Shown: positions 10,337 through 22,400 of the stretch, piece after piece
Layout: the number at the start of each line of letters is the position of its first letter
Position numbering within the stretch: the first letter of the stretch is position 1
DNA from: Nemertoderma westbladi
Lineage: Eukaryota; Xenacoelomorpha; Nemertodermatida; Nemertodermatidae
NCBI GenBank assembly: GCA_032718475.1
Contig: JAUCBJ010002676.1
Span: 1-32,126, forward strand
Reading direction: 5' to 3'
Length of the DNA stretch: 32,126 bases
Program-made: the position numbers and the translations under genes
The notes under the pieces: model-generated
Database searches by the model: none
What the model was told of the DNA's origin: nothing
Seen by the model: only the letters and a program-made list of their open reading frames with translations

Positions 10337-11218
10337 TTACTTACCTTGGATAGGCAATGTCTGAAAGGATTGTTCAACTGATTGCCTGCTGTCGTCAGCA
10401 TTATTGATGGCATCAACCTGTTGGTTTATTAGCTCCTGTAGATTAACAGAGTACTGCCTGTTCAGGGACTTCGATGCAGCCTTAACTGCATTCTTGGCCG
10501 CTGTAGTCTGTTTGAGTCGGGACTCTTTCTGCGCCTTATAGAGGTCATTTCGGCACTTCTGAATTTTGTTGTCAGTCCAGGGGGCCCTTTTCCTGTTTCG
10601 AGGGTATACAGGAACTGTTTCTGCAGCTGCTAATTTAACTGCTTCTGTAAAGGCAGTATAGCCCTCACAGTGATCTGCCGCCTCAGAGGCAAGAGCCTCA
10701 TACCTGTTGCTCAGCTGTAGTGTGAAGCTGGATTTCACACTTGGCTGTTGCAACAGAGAGGACCAGTCATGCTGCGGCAAGGCAGATTTTGTTCTGCTAG
10801 CACGCAGACTAAGTCTTACCTTGGCCACAATAAGGCGGTGATCACTGGAGAAGGGTCGAAGTGTAAATGCATTACAGTCTTGTATAGAGCTCCTGTATTT
10901 CCTACGAAACAGAATATGGTCTATCTGGGACTTGTGACCACTGGGTCCATTATGAGTCCATAGCTTTCCATTTCGCTTCTTCAACTGGGCTCCAGCCGAA
11001 AACAATCCATTTCCAGAGATAAAATCCTGAAGATGGACGGAATTTCGGTTAACACTATTGCTATAGACCCAGGGCGATGTAGGTGATTGATGCAGACTTG
11101 CATTAATGTCTCCCAGGCATGTGAAGAATGCATGCTGATCCACTCCATCAGTAGCTGCTTGTAGATTGTAGCTTGTACAGTAGGTAACAGAAGTCGTCCA
11201 CATGCTCAAGCATACCAT
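10337..11218 (-). pseudogene. Second LINE: C-terminal half of APE endonuclease plus linker
   Basis: The minus-strand frame contains CLGDINASL, QIDHILFRRKYRSS and SSDHRLIVAKVRLSLRASR. These correspond to the catalytic GDxNA, the QxDYIL block and the terminal SDHR of APE endonucleases. A basic, helical linker follows (VYPRNRKRAPWTDNKIQKCR) and is lost near 10340. The N-terminal half of the endonuclease, with its catalytic Glu, is absent. The wording is clearly related to the LINE at 4735-7430 (both have RLSLRAS after SDHR and an NRxEAL block) but diverged, so this is another family of the same group. It is non-functional. Confidence 0.82.
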
Positions 11219-11380
11219 CCTTTGAGCTTATGCTCATCCGATCAGAGACTTGCTGAGGACTTTCAAAGTTAACTGTCAAAATGTTGGTCTTTCTGGAGTT
11301 AATAAAAAGACCAACACTAGAAGCAGCCTGTTCTAATGAGCTGAGGAGCCGTTGGGCTCCCTCTAGTGATTGAGTGAGGC
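11180..11380 (-). pseudogene. LINE reverse transcriptase fragment (just after YADD) fused upstream of endonuclease
   Basis: Minus-strand translation from about 11373 gives a block with SLEGAQRLLSSLEQAASSVG, LFINSRKTNILTVN and MLEHVDDFCYL. This is the RT palm/thumb segment that normally follows the YADD motif. It ends at about 11185 and passes straight into the endonuclease frame, which is the reverse of the normal LINE order (endonuclease before RT). An in-frame TGA lies at the start of the fragment. Confidence 0.78.
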
Positions 11381-13211
11381 AGTATCAGGAGTCGAAGATA
11401 ATTGGAATCGCTAAAATCGAGGAAGCAATATAGGCCTAGTAAAATACTGTTCACATATATTTTTCATTGTATTCTCGACTATTTATTAATAGTTTAAAAA
11501 GTACTAGGCCTACTTTTTTTTCACGGTAATAATAACTTTTTTAATTTCGAAACAAAAATTGTCTGTTATCAAAAGAAACTTCCTACTTTTGTTGTGATGA
11601 TTTCGATTTGCCATTTACAAAATTCTAAACTGTTTTCGATTTCAACCAAGCTTTCAATTGAATAATAAACATTATTTAGTTCGCTTTAGCCTCAGCTATT
11701 TTTAGTTGAATGTACAGTACAGTACAGTAGTACTAAATTAGTTATTCTACAGTATGCAGGGTGAAAACACAGAAAAGTTGCCAAATTGGAGACATTTTAG
11801 GATTTAATTAAGTTTCTCAAAACCCAACATATGATATACAGTATATTCTGAAAGCTCAGAGTCTGTAGAATTCAGTGAGAGTTAAATATGAGACTTAAAT
11901 ATGACCTGGAAAAAAATACACTGCTTGTCCCTTCCTTTCCACTGCCTGTAACCATTGGATACAGGCGTGGGACAATTGTCCCTCTGTAACCTTCCATGTA
12001 AATGTAACAGGCGGTTACTAGGTGGGGCGGGGGGCGTTTTATGGTATGCATTGGTTTAGACAGGCGATGGCATTATAGGAGGGTACGTGTATTATACCAT
12101 TAGAAAGCTTGCCTGGCGGGTGATCTAAATATGACCATGGTTCCTAGTTCATATATATAAAATGACCCTAGTTCAAACAAATTTCCATTTTGCAGTTCTG
12201 CGTTTGCATAGCCTGATTACAGGGAAGGACATTTTATGGTCGGACACACAGGTTTGGAGATATTTATCAACCTTTAACTTCAAAGCTATTAAAAATGAAT
12301 TTGATTTCTGTGATTTCAAATATAATTAATTCGAACATGTAAAAAAAGTAAAGGGGGTTTTACCTATTTAGAGGTGTTTGCATTGTGCTTTCTTACACCA
12401 TATTTAACTAACGTATTGTAGTGGTACTTATCTACTGTATATGGATTTTTGTGTTGACAATCATCTGATTTATGTCTTGTTCTGCACTTCTTTGTTTTAA
12501 ACATTAAATAAAACTTTTAACATGGCTCCAAACGCCACCATAAATATAAACTAACTTTTTTATAACATAATTTATGTCATTTTTACACTCATTTATACAG
12601 CAACTAATTTAATTTGTGCAATTTCAAGTACTTATAATATATATACAATTTTTTCGTAATGTTACAATTTTGGAATAAAACTACATACATTTGTTGTAAA
12701 GTACTTTATTTACTTTTACTTTGTAAAGTGCTTTATTTTCACTCACTCACTACGTTCGGTCGTGTATCAAAAACTCTCAGATCAAAAACACTGTAAAGTG
12801 CTACTTTATACACAAGTATGTAAATAGTTATTTCTACGATGTTAAAGATTACAGTATGAACTTAGTTTGAAATTTGAATGTGTTAAAAAAGCTAAAGATA
12901 AATTGTGTTTTGGAAATTAAAGCAAAAAATAGTGTTCGTGACGTTGAAATAGAAATTCAATGAGTTTCCTTTTGAAGGTGGGTGCGGGAAAGTGGTAGGC
13001 AGGCGTACCTGTATTCGATACCACTGTTGTACTAACACTACCCAAACCCAACCCATACCCAGCTCTGCAGCTACCTGGCTACCGGTAACCTACTGACCTG
13101 GACCTAACCGTATCCCTGTATCCTGATATCAACATATCCAGATATCAGCATATAGCTGTATAGATACCGGTACTGTAACCCTGTAACCGTAACAAACTGC
13201 AGAACTGACAA
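11381..13211. other. Non-coding region upstream of the SH2 adapter gene
   Basis: No coding frame or recognised element is seen. It is AT-rich with a CAGTA microsatellite-like patch (11712-11733) and related AAGTGCTTTATTTT words at 12700-12800. The promoter of the downstream gene presumably lies in the last kilobase, but I see no convincing TATA or initiator arrangement. Confidence 0.45.
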
Positions 13212-13412
13212 ATGGCTCGACAACCGCCCTTACCACCAGCTATTGACTACGACAATGGCGAACGCGGTGTCTGGGACTCAGACTTCGACGACGATGAGGG
13301 CACATTCTACATGCCGAGCGAGGAGAGCGAGATCGGTTGCACCCCTCCCGTAACGAGACTAATAGAGGAGGACACATACGAGGTTCCTCACGATGTCCCC
13401 ATATCCATTCAG
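13212..13412 (+). CDS. Exon 1 of SH2 adapter: acidic tyrosine-motif N-terminus
   Basis: It encodes 67 codons ending at CAG|GTTAGT. The ATG has A at -3 and G at +4. The WDSDFDDD cluster and Y-x-x-P-type motifs resemble the N-terminal phosphotyrosine region of BLNK and SLP-76, where phosphorylated tyrosines dock Vav, Nck and PLC-gamma. An alternative is that ACCACCAG at about 13240 acts as an acceptor for an internal exon. Confidence 0.78.
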
Positions 13413-16400
13413 GTTAGTTGGGCCTGTCAGCCTGTTGCAGCCGTGCCTCTGCCCTACCTGTATACATACAGGTATATCTGTGTTGTAGGCCTATACAGCT
13501 ATACAGCTATAGGCCTATGCTGATATGTCTGCCAGATTGAAATTTATGTTTGCTCAACATGTTTGGCGCGCATTGTAGATCCTGGCGCGCATATGGACAG
13601 ACAGTTTGGTGTGAATTTTTATAGTTTAGTGCGAATATTGGTAAAGGTTGAATACCCCTATATCCCGATCGGGATATGTAAATATCCCGATCCTGCGATC
13701 GGGATATATCAGTATATTCATATATCCCGATCGGGATAGGGAATCCTACTGTACTGACAGATGGATGTCATGTAACAGTAGTAGTAATAGTAGCTGCATT
13801 GCAGCTGCATTTTTAAGAATGCTGTGCCGTCTTATCGTCAAAATTGCGCCGCCGCAACTCCCTATCACCCATGACATTTGCTAGATCATCCGCATCTAAG
13901 GCCAGTGTCCTTTAGGAGGTGTCTCAAGAAAGTCATGGGCTGTCCACCATGCTTATTCACTCCATGAGGCTGCCAAAGCACAAGATTATGCACTGGCTGG
14001 TCCTCACGGCGAAAGCACATACACTAGGGTATATATAGGTTGATATAATTATTAATTATTCGCAGACTTTCATCAAAGATGTTTCCAACCAACGGCTCCA
14101 GAAGAAGAACCTCCCGGGCGACCTCCCTCAGGAAGAGACCAGGACAACGCCACCTGGCTACGGCTTCGATACCAAACCCGCCGCAGGGGGGCGTCTCTCT
14201 ATAATGGAACGGAAGAAACTGTTGGAAGCCAACAGCGGTACGGGATCCTTCGAGAAACGGCCTAGTAAGCCGCCCAAACCGTTCAACCAGAAGCTCTCCT
14301 CCACCCCGGTAGCCAATCAACGGGCTGCATTCCAACGCGACCAGGAGCCGCGGCGGGATTCCACGCCTACTCTGCCGCAACCTCAAACCCTCGGGGCCGC
14401 ACGCAAGATGTCTGTGCCGGTGGCGTTACCAGGACGCCCAGGCAGCGCGCGACATCTATCGTCCAGACCCCAGCAATCCGGTGGTCTACTCGCCAACCTT
14501 CCAATCGGTCATACTAGAGGGGGGCAGCAGCCCGAAGATTCCCATTGGTTAGTTAAAGTCATGATTCTTATTGGTTAGTGAAAGGCGTTGATTCTTATTG
14601 GTTAGTGAAAGGCGTTGTTTCTTATTGGTTAGTGAAAGGCGTTGATTCTTATTGGTTAGTGAAAGGCGTTGATTCTTATTGGTTAGTGAAAGGCGTTGAT
14701 TCTTATTGGTTAGAGAAAGGCGTTGATTCGTATTGGTTAGTGAAAGGCGTTGTTTCTTATTGGTTAGTGAAAGGCGTTGTTTCTTATTGGTTAGAGAAAG
14801 GCGTTGATTCTTATTGGTTAGTGAAAGGCGTTGTTTCTTATTGGTTAGTGAAAGGCGTTGTTTCTTATTGGTTAGAGAAAGGCGTTGATTCTTATTGGTT
14901 AGTGAAAGGCGTTGATTCTTATTGGTTAGAGAAAGGCGTTGATTCGTATTGGTTAGTGAAAGGCGTTGATTCTTATTGGTTAGTGAAAGGCGTTGATTCT
15001 TATTGGTTAGTGAAAGGCGTTGATTCTTATTGGTTAGTGAAAGGCGTTGATTCTTATTGGTTAGTGAAAGGCGTTGATTCTTATTGGTTAGTGAAAGGCG
15101 TTGATTGTTATTGGTTAGTGAAAGGCGTTGATTCTTATTGGTTAGTGAAAGGCGTTGATTCTTATTGGTTAGTGAAAGGCGTTGATTCTTATTGGTTAGT
15201 GAAAGGCGTTGATTCTTATTGGTTAGTGAAAGGCGTTGATTCTTATTGGTTAGTGAAAGGCGTTGATTCTTATTGGTTAGTGAAAGGCGTTGTTTCTTAT
15301 TGGTTAGTGAAAGGCGTTGATTCTTATTGGTTAGTGAAAGGCGTTGATTCTTATTGGTTAGTGAAAGGCGTTGATTCTTATTGGTTAGTGAAAGGCGTTG
15401 ATTCTTATTGGTTAGTGAAAGGCGTTGATTCTTATTGGTTAGTGAAAGGCGTTGATTCTTATTGGTTAGTGAAAGGCGTTGATTCTTATTGGTTAGAGAA
15501 AGGCGTTGATTCTTATTGGTTAGTGAAAGGCGTTGATTCTTATTGGTTAGTGAAAGGCGTTGATTCTTATTGGTTAGTGAAAGGCGTTGATTCTTATTGG
15601 TTAGTGAAAGGCGTTGATTCTTATTGGTTAGTGAAAGGCGTTGATTCTTATTGGTTAGTGAAAGGCGTTGATTCTTATTGGTTAGTGAAAGGCGTTGATT
15701 CTTATTGGTTAGTGAAACGCGTTGATTCTTATTGGTTAGTGAAAGGCGTTGATTCTTATTGGTTAGAGAAAGGCGTTGATTCTTATTGGTTAGTGAAAGG
15801 CGTTGATTCTTATTGGTTAGTGAAAAGCGTTGATTCTTATTGGTTAGTGAAAGGCGTTGATTCTTATTGCTTAGTGAAAGGCGTTGATTCTTATTGGTTA
15901 GTGAAAGGCGTTGATTCTTATTGGTTAGTGAAAGGCGTTGATTCTTATTGGTTAGTGAAAGGCGTTGATTCTTATTGGTTAGTGAAACGCGTTGATTCTT
16001 ATTGGTTAGTGAAAGGCGTTGTTTCTTATTGGTTAGTGAAACGCGTTGATTCTTATTGGTTAGTGAAAGGCGTTGATTCTTATTGGTTAGTGAAAGGCGT
16101 TGATTCTTATTGGTTAGTGAAAGGCGTTGATTCTTATTGGTTAGTGAAAGGCGTTGATTCTTATTGGTTAGTGAAAGGCGTTGATTCTTATTGGTTAGTG
16201 AAAGGCGTTGATTCTTATTGGTTAGAGAAAGGCATTGATTCTTATTGGTTAGTGAAAGGCGTTGATTCTTATTGGTTAGTGAAAGGCGTTGATTCTTATT
16301 GGTTAGTGAAAGGCGTTGATTCTTATTGGTTAGTTAGTGAAAGGCGTTGATTCTTATTGGTTAGTTAGTGAAAGGCGTTGATTCTTATTGGTTAGTGAAA

Positions 16401-19400
16401 GGCGTTGATTCTTATTGGTTAGAGAAAGGCGTTGATTCTTATTGGTTAGTGAAAGGCGTTGATTCTTATTGGTTAGAGAAAGGCGTTGATTCTTATTGGT
16501 TAGTGAAAGGCGTTGATTCTTATTGGTTAGTGAAAGGCGTTGATTCTTATTGGTTAGTGAAAGGCGTTGATTCTTATTGGTTAGTGAAAGGCGTTGATTC
16601 TTATTGGTTAGAGAAAGGCGTTGTTTCTTATTGGTTAGTGAAAGGCGTTGATTCTTATTGGTTGGTGAAACGCGTTGATTCTTATTGGTTAGTGAAAGGC
16701 GTTGATTCTTATTGGTTAGAGAAAGGCGTTGATTCTTATTGGTTAGTGAAAGGCGTTGATTCTTATTGGTTAGTGAAAGGCGTTGATTCTTATTGGTTAG
16801 TGAAACGCGTTGATTCTTATTGGTTAGTGAAAGGCGTTGATTCTTATTGGTTAGAGAAAGGCGTTGATTCTTATTGGTTAGTGAAAGGCGTTGATTCTTA
16901 TTGGTTAGTGAAAGGCGTTGATTCTTATTGGTTAGAGAAAGGCGTTGATTCTTATTGGTTAGTGAAAGGCGTTGATTCTTATTGGTTAGTGAAAGGCGTG
17001 GATTCTTATTGGTTAGTGAAAGGCGTTGATTCTTATTGGTTAGTGAAAGGCGTTGATTCTTATTGGTTAGTTAGTGAAAGGCGTTGATTCTTATTGGTTA
17101 GTTAGTGAAAGGCGTTGATTCTTATTGGTTAGTGAAAGGCGTTGATTCTTATTGGTTAGAGAAAGGCGTTGATTCTTATTGGTTAGTGAAAGGCGTTGAT
17201 TCTTATTGGTTAGAGAAAGGCGTTGATTCTTATTGGTTAGTGAAAGGCGTTGATTCTTATTGGTTAGTGAAAGGCGTTGATTCTTATTGGTTAGTGAAAG
17301 GCGTTGATTCTTATTGGTTAGTGAAAGGCGTTGATTCTTATTGGTTAGTGAAAGGCGTTGATTCTTATTGGTTAGTGAAAGGCGTTGATTCTTATTGGTT
17401 AGTGAAAGGCGTTGATTCTTATTGGTTAGTGAAAGGCGTTGATTCTTATTGGTTAGTGAAAGGCGTTGATTCTTATTGGTTAGTGAAAGGCGTTGATTCT
17501 TATTGGTTAGTGAAAGGCGTTGATTCTTATTGGTTAGTGAAAGGCGTTGATTCTTATTGGTTAGTGAAAGGCGTTGATTCTTATTGGTTAGTGAAAGGCG
17601 TTGATTCTTATTGGTTAGTGAAAGGCGTTGATTCTTATTGGTTAGTGAAAGGCGTTGATTCTTATTGGTTAGTGAAAGGCGTTGTTTCTTATTGGTTAGT
17701 GAAAGGCGTTGATTCTTATTGGTTAGTGAAAGGCGTTGATTCTTATTGGTTAGTGAAAGGCGTTGATTCTTATTGGTTAGTGAAAGGCGTTGATTCTTAT
17801 TGGTTAGTGAAAGGCGTTGATTCTTATTGGTTAGTGAAAGGCGTTGATTCTTATTGGTTAGTGAAAGGCGTTGATTCTTATTGGTTAGAGAAAGGCGTTG
17901 ATTCTTATTGGTTAGTGAAAGGCGTTGATTCTTATTGGTTAGTGAAAGGCGTTGATTCTTATTGGTTAGTGAAAGGCGTTGATTCTTATTGGTTAGTGAA
18001 AGGCGTTGATTCTTATTGGTTAGTGAAAGGCGTTGATTCTTATTGGTTAGTGAAAGGCGTTGATTCTTATTGGTTAGTGAAAGGCGTTAATTCTTATTGG
18101 TTAGTGAAACGCGTTGATTCTTATTGGTTAGTGAAAGGCGTTGATTCTTATTGGTTAGAGAAAGGCGTTGATTCTTATTGGTTAGTGAAAGGCGTTGATT
18201 CTTATTGGTTAGTGAAAGGCGTTGATTCTTATTGGTTAGTGAAAGGCGTTGATTCTTATTGCTTAGTGAAAGGCGTTGATTCTTATTGGTTAGTGAAAGG
18301 CGTTGATTCTTATTGGTTAGTGAAAGGCGTTGATTCTTATTGGTTAGTGAAAGGCGTTGATTCTTATTGGTTAGTGAAACGCGTTGATTCTTATTGGTTA
18401 GTGAAAGGCGTTGTTTCTTATTGGTTAGTGAAACGCGTTGATTCTTATTGGTTAGTGAAAGGCGTTGATTCTTATTGGTTAGTGAAAGGCGTTGATTCTT
18501 ATTGGTTAGTGAAAGGCGTTGATTCTTATTGGTTAGTGAAAGGCGTTGATTCTTATTGGTTAGTGAAAGGCGTTGATTCTTATTGGTTAGTGAAAGGCGT
18601 TGATTCTTATTGGTTAGAGAAAGGCATTGATTCTTATTGGTTAGTGAAAGGCGTTGATTCTTATTGGTTAGTGAAAGGCGTTGATTCTTATTGGTTAGTG
18701 AAAGGCGTTGATTCTTATTGGTTAGTGAAAGGCGTTGATTCTTATTGGTTAGTTAGTGAAAGGCGTTGATTCTTATTGGTTAGTTAGTGAAAGGCGTTGA
18801 TTCTTATTGGTTAGTGAAAGGCGTTGATTCTTATTGGTTAGAGAAAGGCGTTGATTCTTATTGGTTAGTGAAAGGCGTTGATTCTTATTGGTTAGAGAAA
18901 GGCGTTGATTCTTATTGGTTAGTGAAAGGCGTTGATTCTTATTGGTTAGTGAAAGGCGTTGATTCTTATTGGTTAGTGAAAGGCGTTGATTCTTATTGGT
19001 TAGTGAAAGGCGTTGATTCTTATTGGTTAGAGAAAGGCGTTGTTTCTTATTGGTTAGTGAAAGGCGTTGATTCTTATTGGTTGGTGAAACGCGTTGATTC
19101 TTATTGGTTAGTGAAAGGCGTTGATTCTTATTGGTTAGAGAAAGGCGTTGATTCTTATTGGTTAGTGAAAGGCGTTGATTCTTATTGGTTAGTGAAAGGC
19201 GTTGATTCTTATTGGTTAGTGAAACGCGTTGATTCTTATTGGTTAGTGAAAGGCGTTGATTCTTATTGGTTAGAGAAAGGCGTTGATTCTTATTGGTTAG
19301 TGAAAGGCGTTGATTCTTATTGGTTAGTGAAAGGCGTTGATTCTTATTGGTTAGAGAAAGGCGTTGATTCTTATTGGTTAGTGAAAGGCGTTGATTCTTA

Positions 19401-22400
19401 TTGGTTAGTGAAAGGCGTTGATTCTTATTGGTTAGTGAAAGGCGTTGATTCTTATTGGTTAGTGAAAGGCGTTGATTCTTATTGGTTAGTTAGTGAAAGG
19501 CGTTGATTCTTATTGGTTAGTTAGTGAAAGGCGTTGATTCTTATTGGTTAGTGAAAGGCGTTGATTCTTATTGGTTAGAGAAAGGCGTTGATTCTTATTG
19601 GTTAGTGAAAGGCGTTGATTCTTATTGGTTAGAGAAAGGCGTTGATTCTTATTGGTTAGTGAAAGGCGTTGATTCTTATTGGTTAGTGAAAGGCGTTGAT
19701 TCTTATTGGTTAGTGAAAGGCGTTGATTCTTATTGGTTAGTGAAAGGCGTTGATTCTTATTGGTTAGAGAAAGGCGTTGTTTCTTATTGGTTAGTGAAAG
19801 GCGTTGATTCTTATTGGTTAGTGAAAGGCGTTGTTTCTTATTGGTTAGTGAAAGGCGTTGTTTCTTATTGGTTAGTGAAAGGCGTTGATTCTTATTGGTT
19901 AGTGAAAGGCGTTGATTCTTATTGGTTAGTGAAAGGCGTTGATTCTTATTGGTTAGTGAAAGGCGTTGATTCTTATTGGTTAGTGAAACGCGTTGATTCT
20001 TATTGGTTAGTGAAAGCTGAAAGGCGTTGATTCTTATTGGTTAGTGAAAGGCGTTGTTTCTTATTGGTTAGTGAAAGCTGAAAGGCGTTGATTCTTATTG
20101 GTTAGTGAAAGGCGTTGATTCTTATTGGTTAGTGAAAGGCGTTGATTCTTATTGGTTAGTGAAAGGCGTTGATTCTTTTTGGTTAGTGAAACGCGTTGAT
20201 TCTTATTGGTTAGTGAAAGCTGAAAGGCGTTGATTCTTATTGGTTAGTGAAAGGCGTTGATTCTTATTGGTTAGTGAAATGCGTTGATTCTTATTGGTTA
20301 GTGAAAGGCGTTGATTCTTATTGGTTAGTGAAAGGCGTTGATTCTTATTGGTTAGTGAAAGGCGTTGATTCTTATTGGTTAGTGAAAGGCGTTGATTCTT
20401 ATTGGTTAGTGAAAGGCGTTGATTCTTATTGGTTAGTGAAAGGCGTTGATTCTTATTGGTTAGTGAAACGCGTTGATTCTTATTGGTTAGTGAAAGCTGA
20501 AAGGCGTTGATTCTTATTGGTTAGTGAAAGGCGTTGTTTCTTATTGGTTAGTGAAAGGCGTTGATTCTTATTGGTTAGTGAAACGCGTTGATTCTTATTG
20601 GTTAGTGAAAGCTGAAAGGCGTTGATTCTTATTGGTTAGTGAAAGGCGTTGATTCTTATTGGTTAGTGAAAGGCGTTGATTCTTATTGGTTAGAGAAAGG
20701 CGTTGATTCTTATTGGTTAGTGAAACGCGTTGATTCTTATTGGTTAGTGAAAGGCGTTGATTCTTATTGGTTAGTGAAAGGCGTTGATTCTTATTGGTTA
20801 GTGAAAGGCGTTGATTCTTATTGGTTAGTGAAACGCGTTGATTCTTATTGGTTAGTGAAACGCGTTGATTCTTATTGGTTAGTGAAAGCTGAAAGGCGTT
20901 GATTCTTATTGGTTAGTGAAAGGCGTTGATTCTTATTGGTTAGTGAAACGCGTTGATTCTTATTGGTTAGTGAAAGCTGAAAGGCGTTGATTCTTATTGG
21001 TTAGTGAAAGGCGTTGATTCTTATTGGTTAGTGAAAGGCGTTGATTCTTATTGGTTAGAGAAAGGCGTTGATTCTTATTGGTTAGTGAAAGCTGAAAGGC
21101 GTTGATTCTTATTGGTTAGTGAAAGGCGTTGATTCTTATTGGTTATTGAAAGGCGTTGATTCTTATTGGTTAGAGAAAGGCGTTGATTCTTATTGGTTAG
21201 TGAAAGGCGTTGATTCTTATTGGTTAGTGAAAGGCGTTGATTCTTATTGGTTAGTGAAACGCGTTGATTCTTATTGGTTAGTGAAAGCTGAAAGGCGTTG
21301 ATTCTTATTGGTTAGTGAAAGGCGTTGATTCTTATTGGTTAGTGAAAGGCGTTGATTCTTATTGGTTAGTGAAAGGCGTTGATTCTTATTGGTTAGTGAA
21401 AGGCGTTGATTCTTATTGGTTAGTGAAAGGCGTTGATTCTTTTGGTTAGTGAAACGCGTTGATTCTTATTGGTTAGTGAAAGCTGAAAGGCGTTGATTCT
21501 TATTGGTTAGTGAAAGGCGTTGTTTCTTATTGGTTAGTGAAAGGCGTTGATTCTTATTGGTTAGTGAAACGCGTTGATTCTTATTGGTTAGTGAAAGCTG
21601 AAAGGCGTTGATTCTTATTGGTTAGTGAAAGGCGTTGATTCTTATTGGTTAGTGAAAGGCGTTGATTCTTATTGGTTAGAGAAAGGCGTTGATTCTTATT
21701 GGTTTGTGAAAGGCGTTGATTCTTATTGGTTAGTGAAAGGCGTTGATTCTTATTGGTTAGTGAAAGGCGTTGATTCTTATTGGTTAGTGAAAGGCGTTGA
21801 TTCTTATTGGTTAGTGAAAGGCGTTGATTCTTATTGGTTAGTGAAACGGCGTTGATTCTTATTGGTTAGTGAAAGGCGTTGATTCTTATTGGTTAGTGAA
21901 AGGCGTTGATTCTTATTGGTTAGTGAAAGGCGTTGATTCTTATTGGTTAGTGAAAGGCGTTGATTCTTATTGGTTAGTGAAAGGCGTTGATTCTTATTGG
22001 TTAGTGAAAGGCGTTGATTCTTATTGGTTAGTGAAAGGCGTTGATTCTTATTGGTTAGTGAAAGGCGTTGATTCTTATTGGTTAGTGAAAGGCGTTGAAT
22101 CTTATTGGTTAGTGAAAGGCGTTGATTCTTATTGGTTAGTGAAAGGCGTTGATTCTTATTGGTTACCCCTAGTGAAAGGCGTTGAATCTTATTGGTTAGT
22201 GAAAGGCGTTGATTGTTATTGGTTAGTGAAAGGCGTTGATTCTTATTGGTTAGTGAAAGGCGTTGATTCTTATTGGTTAGTGAAAGGCGTTGATTCTTAT
22301 TGGTTAGTGAAAGGCGTTGATTCTTATTGGTTAGTGAAAGGCGTTGTTTCTTATTGGTTAGAGAAAGGCGTTGATTCTTATTGGTTAGTGAAAGGCGTTG

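Noticed and set aside
13916-14028. Extra exon between exons 1 and 2 (TTTAG acceptor, GGTATAT donor)
   Set aside because: Its 113-nt length would break the phase-0 join of exons 1 and 2, and the acceptor tract is weak.
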